Positions 37,464-46,276 of a stretch of DNA of 64,000 bases are shown here, piece after piece (position 1 is the stretch's first letter; every line of letters begins with the position of its first letter). The stretch is from Planctomycetota bacterium (GTDB lineage: Bacteria > Planctomycetota > UBA8742 > UBA2392). The stretch spans positions 1-64,000 of the forward strand of contig JAJVIO010000014.1 of assembly GCA_022071975.1 (NCBI GenBank), in the 5' to 3' direction. The notes beneath the pieces were generated by a model. That model worked only from the letters and a program-made list of their open reading frames with translations, did no database searches and was not told the origin of the DNA. Both the position numbers and the translations under genes were made by a program.

Positions 37464-39389
37464 ATGGCTGAAGACGACTCACTGCTCGAGCGGCAGATCT
37501 ACGCCGCGCCCCATGAGCCGGGCTGCTACCTGTTCAAGGACGCCCGCGGCAAGGTGCTGTACGTCGGCAAGGCCATCGACCTCGGCAACCGCGTGCGCGC
37601 CTACCTGCGCCCGGACGCCGACGGCCGCGCGCACATACCCTTCCTGATGCGCAAGGCGCAGAGCGTCGAGTTCATCGTGGTGGGCAACGAGAAAGAGGCG
37701 CTGGTCCTTGAGAACAACCTGATCAAGCGTTTCCGGCCGCACTACAACATCCAGCTTGCCAGCGACGACCGCACGTTTGTCAGCGTGCGCATCGATATGC
37801 GGCACGACTTCCCGCGCGCCACCATCGTGCACAAGTACAAGCACGACGGCGCCACCTACATCGGCCCGTACTCCAGCGCCAGCAAGCTGTACAAGACGCT
37901 CGAGGTTCTCAAGCGCCTCTACCCGTTGCGCCTGTGCAGCGATCACGTGATGGCCAACCGCTCGCGCCCCTGCGTGTACCACGAGATCGGCGTGTGCAGA
38001 GCGCCCTGCGTGGCGGGCATGATCAACAAGGAAGACTACGCTGAAATCCTGAAGGGCTTCATCCGCGTGCTCAACGGCCAGGACCCGGGCGTGGTCAAGC
38101 TGCTTGAGCAGCAGATGAACGAGGCCGCCGCCGAGCTGAAGTTCGAAAAAGCCGCCGAGCTGCGCGACACCATGCTCGCCGTGCAGGAGACCACCATGCG
38201 CCAGCGCGCGCAGGTGGGCCTGACCAAGGCCGTGCACCGCGACGTGCACGGCATTCACCGCGAGGCGGATCGGCTCAGCATCGCCACGCTGATGTACCGC
38301 GACGGCAAGCTGGAGGACTCGGCCACCCGCGAGTTCCAGAGCCTGCTGCCCGACGACGAGGTGCTGAGCCAGTTCCTGATGCAGTTCTATGAGCGCGCCT
38401 CGTTCGTGCCCGACGAGATCGTGGTGCCCATCGAGCTGGAGGGCATGGATGCGCTGGCGGCCTGGATCTCCGACCGCGCCGAGCGCCGCGTGCAGATCAG
38501 CTGCCCGCAGCGCGGCGAGCGCGCCAAGCAGGCCGAGATGGCCAGCATCAACGCCCGCCACGCCATGAAGGTGCGCGCCGAGACAGAGCAGCGCAACAAG
38601 CAGCTGCTGTCCGCCCTGCAGGAAGCGGCCGGGCTGGAACGCACGCCCGTGCGCATGGAGTGCTTTGACATCAGCCACGGCGGCGGCAAGGACACCGTGG
38701 CCTCGGGCGTGTGTTTCATCGACGGCGAGCCCGCCAAGGGCCAGTACCGCAAGTACAAGATCAAGACCCACGACCGCAACGACGACTTCGCCAGCATGGA
38801 GGAAGTGCTGCGCCGCCGCCTGCGCCGCGGCATGGAAGAGGGCAACCTGCCGGATTTGATCGTGATCGACGGCGGCCCCGGCCAGCTCAACCGCGTGCAG
38901 CAGGTGTTCGACGAGCTGAACGTGGTGGGCATCGACCTGGTCTCGCTGGCCAAGTCGCGCGACAAGAAACGCCCCGGCTGGGAAACCGCCTGGGGAGAGG
39001 ACGCCCAGCGCACGGCCGAGCGCATCTTCCTGCCCGGGCGCGAAGAGCCGATCACGCTGGACCAGCGCAGCCCCGCGCTGTACCTGCTGATGCGGATACG
39101 GGACGAGGCGCACCGCTTCGCGATCACGTTCCACCGGCAGCTGCGCGGCAAGTCGCAGATCAGCAGCAGCCTGGATTCGGTGCCGGGCGTCGGGCCGAAG
39201 AAGAAGAAAGCGCTGATCCGCAAGTTCGGCTCGCCGCGCGGCGTGAAGCTGGCGGCGCTGGAAGAGCTGAAGCAGGTGGAAGGCATCAACGAGAAGCTGG
39301 CCCAGGCCATCTTCGATCATTTCGAGCAGGACCGCGCCGAGCTGCTGGCACGCGAAGAAGCCAAACGCGCCAAGGCCGCCGAGAAATAG
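37464..39389 (+). CDS. uvrC: excinuclease ABC subunit C (UvrC)
   Basis: 641 residues. Makes the 3' and 5' incisions in nucleotide excision repair. Order: GIY-YIG nuclease (about 12-95: GCYLFKDARGKVLYVGKAIDL), Cys-rich linker (CSDHVMANRSRPCVYHEIGVCRAPC), UVR helix for UvrB binding (about 212-245: EAAAELKFEKAAELRD), RNase-H-like nuclease (about 390-550: RMECFDISHGGG, PDLIVIDGGPGQL), and C-terminal helix-hairpin-helix pair (DSVPGVGPKKKKALIRKFGS). Its partner uvrB is at 54167, not adjacent. Heptamer DNA lies upstream, palindromic repeat downstream. Confidence 0.97.
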   Translation: MAEDDSLLERQIYAAPHEPGCYLFKDARGKVLYVGKAIDLGNRVRAYLRPDADGRAHIPFLMRKAQSVEFIVVGNEKEALVLENNLIKRFRPHYNIQLASDDRTFVSVRIDMRHDFPRATIVHKYKHDGATYIGPYSSASKLYKTLEVLKRLYPLRLCSDHVMANRSRPCVYHEIGVCRAPCVAGMINKEDYAEILKGFIRVLNGQDPGVVKLLEQQMNEAAAELKFEKAAELRDTMLAVQETTMRQRAQVGLTKAVHRDVHGIHREADRLSIATLMYRDGKLEDSATREFQSLLPDDEVLSQFLMQFYERASFVPDEIVVPIELEGMDALAAWISDRAERRVQISCPQRGERAKQAEMASINARHAMKVRAETEQRNKQLLSALQEAAGLERTPVRMECFDISHGGGKDTVASGVCFIDGEPAKGQYRKYKIKTHDRNDDFASMEEVLRRRLRRGMEEGNLPDLIVIDGGPGQLNRVQQVFDELNVVGIDLVSLAKSRDKKRPGWETAWGEDAQRTAERIFLPGREEPITLDQRSPALYLLMRIRDEAHRFAITFHRQLRGKSQISSSLDSVPGVGPKKKKALIRKFGSPRGVKLAALEELKQVEGINEKLAQAIFDHFEQDRAELLAREEAKRAKAAEK

Positions 39390-39392
39390 CGT

Positions 39393-39427
39393 GACACAGG
39401 CAATCCTGCGCGGCACAGGCAATCATG
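39393..39427. repeat. tandem 'ACACAGGCAATCCTG' flank repeats
   Basis: GACACAGGCAATCCTG (39393-39408) and GGCACAGGCAATCATG (39412-39427) start 4 nt after the uvrC stop. The same 16-mer marks the left flank of the second palindrome copy (48326-48341) and occurs inverted at 48864-48879; ATTGCCTG at about 39796-39803 is a possible inverted partner here. Confidence 0.75.
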
Positions 39428-39480
39428 CGGGGTTGGGTAGATTCGATGCAGACTTCGACGTACTGGACCTGTCGGCAGTT

Positions 39481-39724
39481 AGGCGCGGAGCGCCTTCACA
39501 GTGGAAGCCCCCACCGAATGCGCAGCATTCGGTGGGGGTTTGGTACCAACCCATGTTTTGAGGCGCGGGGCGCCGACACACTCGCGGCGCTTGCCGCGAG
39601 AACCGTTCGGCCGCAAGCGGCCGTTGTGCCGGCGCTCCGCGCCTCTCAACTTGCTCCACCGAAAACCCCCACCGAACGCCGTGGGCGTTCGGTGGGGGCT
39701 TCCGTTGTGCCGGCGCTCCGCGCC
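39481..39724. repeat. nested palindromic element, copy 1
   Basis: 244 bp. Outer arms AGGCGCGGAGCGCC (39481-39494) and GGCGCTCCGCGCC (39712-39724). Inside are two triloop hairpins, CCCCCACCGAATGC-GCA-GCATTCGGTGGGGG (39508-39538) and the AACGCC/GGCGTT version with loop GTG (39666-39698). The centre has a second arm pair (GGCGCGGGGCGCCGACACA, 39562-39580; TGTGCCGGCGCTCCGCGCC, 39626-39643) plus small stems CTCGCGGC/GCCGCGAG and CGGCCGC/GCGGCCG. No credible gene. Confidence 0.93.
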
Positions 39725-39834
39725 GAAAAGCTTAAGCATTCCCGGTGCTTCATCCCCTCGCAGCATCGGGCAAGGCTGCTGGTGCAGCAGGGCGGCATTG
39801 CCTGAACGCGCGCGCCGCTGCACTATCTGCGGCG

Positions 39835-40602
39835 ATGACGCCCATCCTGTTGATCTGCATCCTGTCCGTGTTCGCCTACTTCACCAAGGGCGTGACCGGC
39901 GCGGCCAGCGCGATCGTGTTCAACGCAGGCCTGCTGACGGCGCTGGCGCTGGGTTTTTCCGGCGGGCTCAGCCTGCTTGACGGGCTGTACTGGATTGCCA
40001 TCGCGGACGTGTTCTCCAGCGCGTTGCTGGCAGTGTTCCTTTGGCGCGGCATCAGGCTGGAGCGCTTCACGCTGCTGCTGCTGGCGGGCATGGTGCCGGT
40101 CACGATTGCCTTCACGCTTCTGCTGCCGCGGCTGGACCTGAACCGCCTGTCTGTGCTGCTGGCGCTGGCCGTGGTGGGCGCCGGCCTCTACCTGGCCCTG
40201 CGCCCTGATCATCCACCCGCCAGCCTGCGCTCTGTCAATCGCTGGGCATTGCCCACCGGCGCCCTGGCCGGCGTGCTGAGCGGCCTGTTCGGCATGGGCG
40301 GGCCGGTAGTGTTCATCCTGCTCAGCCGCGCCAGTGACGACCCCGGCGCGTTCCGCAACCGCACGGTGATCATCACAAACGTGGCGGGCATCTCCCGGTT
40401 GCTCGTGTTGTCGACTACGGGTGTGCTGACCACGACACATCTCGCCTGGTTCGGCTGGGCGATGCCGGTAATCGTGGGTGCGACACTGCTTGGCATCTGG
40501 GCGCACAAGCGGCTCAAGCCGCGGCCCTTCCGCATCGTGCTGGGCGGGCTGGTGACGCTGGCCGGCATCGGCGGACTGCTGCGCTTTGCGCTGGAGGGCT
40601 AG
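39835..40602 (+). CDS. TauE/SafE-family sulfite/organosulfonate exporter-like permease
   Basis: 255 residues, eight predicted membrane helices in two halves, each opening with the family's Gly-rich pattern (FAYFTKGVTGAASAIVFNAGLL near residue 12; LAGVLSGLFGMGGPVVFILL near residue 148). The family exports sulfur oxyanions or related acids; the substrate here is unknown. ATG at 39835; no clear ribosome site. Lies between palindrome copy 1 and a heptamer element, monocistronic. Confidence 0.85.
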   Translation: MTPILLICILSVFAYFTKGVTGAASAIVFNAGLLTALALGFSGGLSLLDGLYWIAIADVFSSALLAVFLWRGIRLERFTLLLLAGMVPVTIAFTLLLPRLDLNRLSVLLALAVVGAGLYLALRPDHPPASLRSVNRWALPTGALAGVLSGLFGMGGPVVFILLSRASDDPGAFRNRTVIITNVAGISRLLVLSTTGVLTTTHLAWFGWAMPVIVGATLLGIWAHKRLKPRPFRIVLGGLVTLAGIGGLLRFALEG

Positions 40603-40653
40603 AGCAACCAGGTGATTCGGCCGTTGTTGCGCCATCCAGGCGTTCTGCCTGGT

Positions 40654-40736
40654 GCGAGAGGTCAGAGGCCGAAGGTCAGAGGCCAGGGCAAACCACCTGA
40701 AGCGGCTTCCCTGTCCTCTGACCTCTAACCTCTCGC
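40654..40736. repeat. CTCTGAC-type heptamer inverted element (no cargo)
   Basis: Left arm GCGAGAGGTCAGAGG (to 40684) and right arm CCTCTGACCTCTAACCTCTCGC in reverse (40715-40736) share tips GCGAGAGGT/ACCTCTCGC across a 30-bp centre. Lies in the convergent gap between the TauE-like gene and the RND pump gene. Confidence 0.88.
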
Positions 40737-40808
40737 AATGCCGACCGGGTTGCGGAGTCGCTACGACGACCTCCGGGTTCTCCATTCAACGCGCCTCGAA
40801 AGCGCGGT

Positions 40809-43800
40809 CTAGTCGAACGATGGCACCGGCTCCGGTTCCAGTTGCGGCATGGGTTTTGGCTCCGGCTGCTTCTGCTGCGGGCCGGGGCCGTTCGGCGTCT
40901 GTTTCTGGTCGTCGGACAACTCGTCGGCGCTGCCGAACACGCGGTTGAAGAAGCGTCGGTACCAGCCCGACCAACCGTCCGTCAGCAGATACGCGGCCGG
41001 CACCAGCACCAGCGTCAGCACCGTCGCGATCATCAGGCCGAAGATCACGGCGGTCGCCAGCGGCGCCCACCAGGCCGCCGACTCGCCTCCCACCACGAAC
41101 TTGAACTGCCGGAAGTCGAAGCTGAACTGCAGCGCCATGGGCAGCAGGCCCAGGCCGGTGGTGATGGCAGTCAGCAGCACCGGTCGCAGGCGCGTCTTGC
41201 CGGCCTCGACGATGGCGTCGTGCAGGGCCAGCCCGTGCAGGGTGCGCAACTGGTTGATGTAGTCGATCAGCACGATCGCATTGTTCACCACCACGCCGGC
41301 CAGCGACACCACGGCCACGCCGGTCATGATGATGCCGAAGGGCTGCGCCAGCACCAGCAGGCTGAGCATCACGCCCATCAGCGACATGATCACGCTGCTC
41401 AGGATGATGCCGGCCTGCAGCACGCCGTTGAACTGCAGCACCAGGATGAACATGATCACCAGCAGCGCGACGACGAACGCCTCGGTCAGGAAGGTGGCGG
41501 CCTCCTGCTGGTCTTCGTTCTCGCCGGTGAAGCGCGCCTCGAAGCCCGCGGGCATGCTCGCCTTCTCCAGCGCGATCTTCGCCTCGATCTCCTGCAACAG
41601 CAGTTGGGCCTGGTAGCCGTCCGCCACGTCTGCGGAAACGGTCAGCACGCGCTGGCCGCCCTTGCGGCGCACGGTACCCGCGCCGCCCACGTACTCCCAG
41701 CTGCAGACGGTGGAAAGCGGAATCGCGTTGCCGAACGCGTCGCTGATGCGGATCGAGTCCAGCACCGCCGGGTCGTTCCGGCGGTCCTCGGGCAGGCGAA
41801 CCAGGATGTCGCGTTCTTCACGGCCGTCGTCGTAGCCGCCGATGCGCTGGCCGGCGATCAGCATCTTCACGAAGTTGCCGATCCACTGGGTGTTGAGCCC
41901 CAGCAGAGCCGCCTTCTGGCGGTCCACGCGCACCCGCAGCTCGGGCTTGCCGGTGCGCAGGTCGTCGCGCAGGTCGATCACGCCGGGCACGCCCTCCACG
42001 ATGCGGCGCACGGCCTTGACCGCGGCCGGCAACTGCGCTTCGTCGGCAACGCTGACTTCCACGTTGATGGGCGGGCCAGTGGGCGGGCCCATGGACTGGC
42101 GCTTGATCTCGAACTGGGCGCCCGGCAGGTCCACGATCAGCGGGCGCAGCTTCTCGAGGTATTCAGCTGGGCTGCCCACGCGGTCGGCCTGGTCCTTGAA
42201 GCTGATGGTGACGCGCGCCAGGTGTGTGGCGTCCGCGCCGCCCTCCATGGGGTTGCCCACGCCCGTTCCGCCGACCGTGGTCTCGATGCCCTTGATGTCG
42301 GGGCTCTGCGGCAGGCGCGACTCGACCACTTTTGCCAGCGCGTCGGTCTTCTGCAGGCTGGTGCCCTCGGGCGCGGTGATGTTCACGAAGGCCAGCTTGG
42401 GCTCAACTTCCGGGAACAGCTCCACGCCGTGGCCCATGGCGCCGTAGGTCATGGTGATCAGCACCAGCAGCAGCGTCGCGATGCCGATGGCGGTCTTGGG
42501 GAAGCGCAGCGCCAGGCGCAGGAAGCGCTCGTAGTTCACGATCACCTGCTTGCCCGTGCCCTCGGCTTTCCTGCCCAGCACGCTCTGGGTCGGCTTGCGG
42601 AAGCGCATCAGCGCCGCCGCCACGGTCGGGTTGATCACCAGCGCCACGAACAGGCTGGCCAGCAGCGTGATGATCACCGTGATGGGCAGGAACTTCATGA
42701 ACTCGCCCATGATGCCCGGCCAGAACACCATGGGCAGGAACGCCCCCACGGTGGTGGCGGTACTGGCGATCACCGGCCAGGCCACCTCGGTGGTGCCGTC
42801 CATGGCGGCCTGGATCGGCGTTTTGCCCATGCCGATGTGCCGGAAGATGTTTTCGACGATCACGATGGCGTTGTCCACCAGCATGCCCTGGGCCAGGATC
42901 AGGCTGAACAGCACCACCATGTTCAGCGTCACGCCCATGGCCTGCAGGATCGAGAAGCTCATCAGCATGCTGAGCGGAATCGCCAGCGACACGAACAGCG
43001 CGTTGCGCAGGCCCATCGCGAAGAAGATCACCAGCAGCACCAGCACCAGGCCCGACAGGATGTTGTTCTCCAGGTCGCTGATCATGTTGCGGATGTTGTC
43101 CGACTCGTCCGTCAGCACCGCGTAGTCCACGCCGGACGGGAACTCGTTCTTCGCCTGCTTCATCCCGTACTTCACCGCCTCGGTGATCGGCAGGATGTCC
43201 GCGCCCGCGCGCTTCTGGATGCTGAGCTGCACCGCCGGCCGCCCGTCGCGGCGGGCGTAGCTGATGGGGTCCTTGTAACTGAGGTAGGCGCGCGCGACGT
43301 CCCGCAGGTAGACGGGACGGCCGTCCACGGTGTGGATCACCAGGGACTCGACGTCGTCAGGCGTTTTGAACTCGCCGGGGATGCGCACGGAGGGCTTGAC
43401 GCTGCCGGTGTCCACGCTGCCCGCGGAGACGTCAACGTTCTCTCCGCGCAGCTTGGCGATCAGGTCGTTGACCGGGAGCTTGTAGCCCTCGAGCTTTTCC
43501 GGGTCGATCTCGATCTCGATCTGCGGCTCAATGCCGCCGCTGATCTCGACGTTCAGGACGCCGGGCAGGCCCTCGATGCGGTCCTCCAGTTCTTCGGCGA
43601 TGTGCTCAAGCACCGGCACCTCGGCGCCGAACAGCGTGACGATCATGATCGGGAACTCCGAGAAGCTGAGCTCCGAGATGTTTTCGTCCTCGACGTCGGC
43701 CGGGAATTCGGTCTTCGCGATGTCGTACTTCTCGCGCACCTTCTGCAGCGCGTCTTCCACGGGGATGTCCGGGTCGAACTCGCAGGTGGTGATGCTGGCG

Positions 43801-44060
43801 CCTTCCACGCTGACGCTGGTCAGCTCGGTCAGCCCTTTCAGGTTCTTGAGCTGGCGCTCCAGCGGGATGGTGATCGAGCTTTCGACGTCTTCCGGGCTCG
43901 CTTCCGGCCACGGCACCATCACGGTCACCAGCGGCACCTTGATGTCCGGGGTGCTTTCACGCGGGACGGTCAGGTAGCTGAAGGTGCCAAGCAGCGTGAT
44001 GCCGAACATCAGCACCACCACGGCCACCCGGTGTTTCACCGAGAAGTCGGTAATGATCAT
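40809..44060 (-). CDS. RND-family efflux transporter, inner-membrane subunit
   Basis: 1083 residues, AcrB-like (HAE1/CusA class). Twelve membrane helices and two large periplasmic loops. N-terminal ITDFSVKHRVAVVVLMFGI and PRESTPDIKVPLVTVMVPWP; the helix-4 proton-relay motif is LVDNAIVIVENI, i.e. one Asp where AcrB has two, as in many uncharacterised RND pumps. C-terminal tail of about 30 residues is Pro/Gln/Glu-rich. Drug or metal specificity cannot be read. Overlaps the adaptor gene by 4 bp (TetR-adaptor-pump operon). No outer-membrane channel gene is present. Confidence 0.94.
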   Translation of the reverse strand: MIITDFSVKHRVAVVVLMFGITLLGTFSYLTVPRESTPDIKVPLVTVMVPWPEASPEDVESSITIPLERQLKNLKGLTELTSVSVEGASITTCEFDPDIPVEDALQKVREKYDIAKTEFPADVEDENISELSFSEFPIMIVTLFGAEVPVLEHIAEELEDRIEGLPGVLNVEISGGIEPQIEIEIDPEKLEGYKLPVNDLIAKLRGENVDVSAGSVDTGSVKPSVRIPGEFKTPDDVESLVIHTVDGRPVYLRDVARAYLSYKDPISYARRDGRPAVQLSIQKRAGADILPITEAVKYGMKQAKNEFPSGVDYAVLTDESDNIRNMISDLENNILSGLVLVLLVIFFAMGLRNALFVSLAIPLSMLMSFSILQAMGVTLNMVVLFSLILAQGMLVDNAIVIVENIFRHIGMGKTPIQAAMDGTTEVAWPVIASTATTVGAFLPMVFWPGIMGEFMKFLPITVIITLLASLFVALVINPTVAAALMRFRKPTQSVLGRKAEGTGKQVIVNYERFLRLALRFPKTAIGIATLLLVLITMTYGAMGHGVELFPEVEPKLAFVNITAPEGTSLQKTDALAKVVESRLPQSPDIKGIETTVGGTGVGNPMEGGADATHLARVTISFKDQADRVGSPAEYLEKLRPLIVDLPGAQFEIKRQSMGPPTGPPINVEVSVADEAQLPAAVKAVRRIVEGVPGVIDLRDDLRTGKPELRVRVDRQKAALLGLNTQWIGNFVKMLIAGQRIGGYDDGREERDILVRLPEDRRNDPAVLDSIRISDAFGNAIPLSTVCSWEYVGGAGTVRRKGGQRVLTVSADVADGYQAQLLLQEIEAKIALEKASMPAGFEARFTGENEDQQEAATFLTEAFVVALLVIMFILVLQFNGVLQAGIILSSVIMSLMGVMLSLLVLAQPFGIIMTGVAVVSLAGVVVNNAIVLIDYINQLRTLHGLALHDAIVEAGKTRLRPVLLTAITTGLGLLPMALQFSFDFRQFKFVVGGESAAWWAPLATAVIFGLMIATVLTLVLVPAAYLLTDGWSGWYRRFFNRVFGSADELSDDQKQTPNGPGPQQKQPEPKPMPQLEPEPVPSFD

Positions 44061-45259
44061 GGCGTGGACTCCTGCTTCAGCACGTAGGGGTCCTGCTCGG
44101 TCCAGGAGACTTCATCGCCGTCGGCCAGCATCTGCGCGCCGAAGGTCACCACGCGCATGCCCGCCTTCAGCTTGTCGCCGCGCACCTCGACCCACTGCAG
44201 GTTCATCTGGCCAAGCTCAATGTCCGCCAGTTCCTGCACCCGGCTGCCGCCCGAGGCTGGCAGCACGAACAGCGACTTCTTCGTGCCGCTCAGGCGCACC
44301 GCGCTCAGCGGAACCACCAGCGCGTCCGGGCTGCTGTAGATCGTTACGCTGACTGTGCCGAAGATGCCGGCCGGCAGGGCCAGGTCGGCGTTGTCCAGCT
44401 CCAGGTCCACGGTGAAGCTGTGTGTGAGCGGGTGGGCCACGGTGTCGATGCGGGTGATGGTTCCCTTGCGCACCATGCGGCGGCCCTGCGCGTCCTTGAG
44501 CGAGTTCAGCGCGATGTCCAGCGTCGCGCCCTGCGTCAGCGCCTGGCGGTGAGCCTCGGGAATCTCCAGCTCGGCGACCAGGCGGTCCATCACGGCAACA
44601 CGCCCGATCAGCTCGCCGGAGTGAACGAACTCGCCCTGCATGCGGGTGCGCTCGGTCAGGATGCCCTGGACCGGGTTACACACGTAGGTGTCCTCGATCA
44701 TGCCCAGCACTCGCTCCGCGGCGGCCCGCGCCATGCTACAGCGAGTGCGCGCGGCATCGAGCTGTGAGCCGGTTGACTGCGGGTATTCCTCGGTGCGCTT
44801 CAGGTCGCGCACGGCCTGGTCGTAGCTTTCCTGCGCTTCGCGGAAGCTCTGCAGCAGCTGGCTGTCGTCGATGCGAGCAAAGCACTCGAAGCCCTGCAGG
44901 TGGGCAAGGTTGCGGAACACCACCTGCTCCTGCGTGGGCTGGCTGCCCTCGGGCTGGGCGGCCAGGAACTCGCTGACTTCCAGCCAGCGGCGCTGCGGCA
45001 GCTTCGAGGCCGGGATGGTGTCCCCCCTGTCATAGGCCAGATTGCGGATCACGCCCTGGGCCGCGGCGCGCAACTCCAGTTCCTCCTTGGGGCGCACAAC
45101 CACCGGCAGCTTGATCTGCACCGCCAGAGGCTGCGGCTTCACCAGCCGCACCACCACGTTGCGCGACGGTTTGGCGTCGCTGACCTCCGGTGGCGCGCTC
45201 GCGCCGCATGCGGCCAGCAGCAGGGGCAGCGCCAGCAAACTCACGATTCTCGTCCTCAT
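44057..45259 (-). CDS. RND periplasmic adaptor lipoprotein (HlyD/MFP family)
   Basis: 400 residues from ATG 45259. Signal and lipobox MRTRIVSLLALPLLLAAC. Then the barrel-sandwich segment (EELELRAAAQGVIRNLAYDRGDTIPA), a long helical hairpin (about 120-200: SFREAQESYDQAVRDLKRTEE), the second lipoyl half (GILTERTRMQGEFVHSGELIG) and beta-barrel/membrane-proximal domains (DALVVPLSAVRLSGTKKSLFVL). Bridges the pump to an outer-membrane channel. Its ATG overlaps the TGA of the repressor gene. Confidence 0.93.
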   Translation of the reverse strand: MRTRIVSLLALPLLLAACGASAPPEVSDAKPSRNVVVRLVKPQPLAVQIKLPVVVRPKEELELRAAAQGVIRNLAYDRGDTIPASKLPQRRWLEVSEFLAAQPEGSQPTQEQVVFRNLAHLQGFECFARIDDSQLLQSFREAQESYDQAVRDLKRTEEYPQSTGSQLDAARTRCSMARAAAERVLGMIEDTYVCNPVQGILTERTRMQGEFVHSGELIGRVAVMDRLVAELEIPEAHRQALTQGATLDIALNSLKDAQGRRMVRKGTITRIDTVAHPLTHSFTVDLELDNADLALPAGIFGTVSVTIYSSPDALVVPLSAVRLSGTKKSLFVLPASGGSRVQELADIELGQMNLQWVEVRGDKLKAGMRVVTFGAQMLADGDEVSWTEQDPYVLKQESTP

Positions 45260-45867
45260 ACATCGCTCTCTTCGTTGAATGCGGCCGCGCCGTGCAGAAC
45301 CAGCGTGGCCATGTCTTCCGCGACTGTCCTGGCGCAGCCCTCGAATTTCGGGCACTGCACCACCTTCATCAGTTCCTGCATCAGCAGCGCCCAGTAGGCC
45401 TTCACGGTGACCTCGGCCGCGCGCGGGGACATGCCCATGGAGGCGAGCTGCTGGTGCCACTCGCGCGCGACGCAAGAGTCGTACTCTTCGGCATGGCGTA
45501 TCAGCTCTTTCAGGCTGCTGCGCCCGAACCAGAGAGAGAAGGCAAACGCCAGGGTGTTTCGGTGCTGCTGGGCAAGGTCCAGCATTTCGCGGGTGTAGGC
45601 TTCCAGCAGCCCGCGAACTTCGCCGGCTTGCTGGAAGACGCGGCTGCGCATTTCCGTGGCGGCCTGCAGGAAATCTTCCACCACGGCGCGGGCCAGGCCT
45701 TCCTTGTTTCCGAAGTGGTAATACAGGGCGGGCTTGGTGACGCCCGAGGCCTCCACGATTTCGCGCACACTGACGGCGTCGTAGCCGCGAGACGCGAACA
45801 GCCCGGCCGCCTGGCGCAGTATGACGAGTCTCGTGTCTGCGTCGGTTGTGGAAGAACTGCCGCCCAT
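45256..45867 (-). CDS. TetR/AcrR-family transcriptional repressor
   Basis: 203 residues from ATG 45867. N-terminal DNA-binding helix-turn-helix: LVILRQAAGLFASRGYDAVSVREIVEASGVTKPALYYHFGNKEGLARAV, textbook TetR. C-terminal ligand domain about 60-200. First gene of the efflux operon; its product most likely binds the ACCGTTCGGT sites at 45882-45923 and represses itself and the pump. The upstream frame extends past the promoter and is not used, because the predicted start of transcription lies within a few bases of this ATG. Confidence 0.94.
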   Translation of the reverse strand: MGGSSSTTDADTRLVILRQAAGLFASRGYDAVSVREIVEASGVTKPALYYHFGNKEGLARAVVEDFLQAATEMRSRVFQQAGEVRGLLEAYTREMLDLAQQHRNTLAFAFSLWFGRSSLKELIRHAEEYDSCVAREWHQQLASMGMSPRAAEVTVKAYWALLMQELMKVVQCPKFEGCARTVAEDMATLVLHGAAAFNEESDV

Positions 45868-45876
45868 GGCTGGCCT

Positions 45877-45923
45877 TATATACCGTTCGGTAAGTATGTA
45901 AACAAGCAAACTAACCGAACGGT
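45877..45923 (-). promoter_or_regulatory. efflux operon promoter with paired TetR operators
   Basis: On the minus strand TTGTTT (45900-45905), 17-bp spacer, TATATA (45877-45882). ACCGTTCGGT at 45882-45891 lies in the spacer next to the -10, and its inverse ACCGAACGGT at 45914-45923 lies just upstream of the -35. Each is itself an ACCG-WW-CGGT palindrome of the AcrR/TetR operator type, 32 bp apart centre to centre (about three helical turns, same face). Predicted start is near 45870, so the repressor mRNA has almost no leader. Confidence 0.8.
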
Positions 45924-45957
45924 CACTTGCTTCCCGGAATTTCAAAAAGTCGCGGAC

Positions 45958-45986
45958 TTGCAGCCTGCCCGCCGGCGGGCTATAGT
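45958..45986 (+). promoter_or_regulatory. promoter of rpsU
   Basis: TTGCAG (45958-45963), 17-bp spacer, TATAGT (45981-45986): near-consensus. Predicted start about 45993, leader of about 84 nt. Divergent from the efflux promoter, 35 bp apart. Confidence 0.75.
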
Positions 45987-46076
45987 TTCCTCCCCGACTT
46001 TGAGCGGGATTTTGTCTTCTATTGCAGGCGCGTCGCCGCAAGGCGGCCTAAACTGAAGCGAGAGTTCAGGTTAAGT

Positions 46077-46274
46077 ATGGTCAAGATCAAGGCACGCAGT
46101 TCGGAATCCGTAGATCAGTTGCTTCGCCGGTTCAAGAAGGCCTGCGAAAAAGAAGGCCTGACCCGCGCCATGAAGCGCGTTTCACACTACGAGAAGCCGA
46201 GCGTCACCCGTGCCCGCAAGAAGCGCCAGGGCCTCAAGCGCAAGCTGCAGGCTACCTTCATGTCGCAGATCTAA
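46077..46274 (+). CDS. rpsU: 30S ribosomal protein S21
   Basis: 65 residues. Small, highly basic protein of the 30S platform near the anti-Shine-Dalgarno. VKIKARSSESVDQLLRRFKKACEKEGL and MKRVSHYEKPSVTRARKKR are characteristic. ATG 46077; longer upstream frame is noncoding leader. Only 2 nt separate its stop from the GTG of the ABC ATPase, an unusual pairing that may put transporter expression under the rpsU promoter. Confidence 0.95.
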   Translation: MVKIKARSSESVDQLLRRFKKACEKEGLTRAMKRVSHYEKPSVTRARKKRQGLKRKLQATFMSQI

Positions 46275-46276
46275 CC

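Noticed and set aside
39481-39724. REP/BIME elements of the enterobacterial type
   Set aside because: Lack the conserved GTAG-type foot and the 20-40 nt imperfect stem; arms here are long, nested and triloop-based, and no RAYT gene is in the window.
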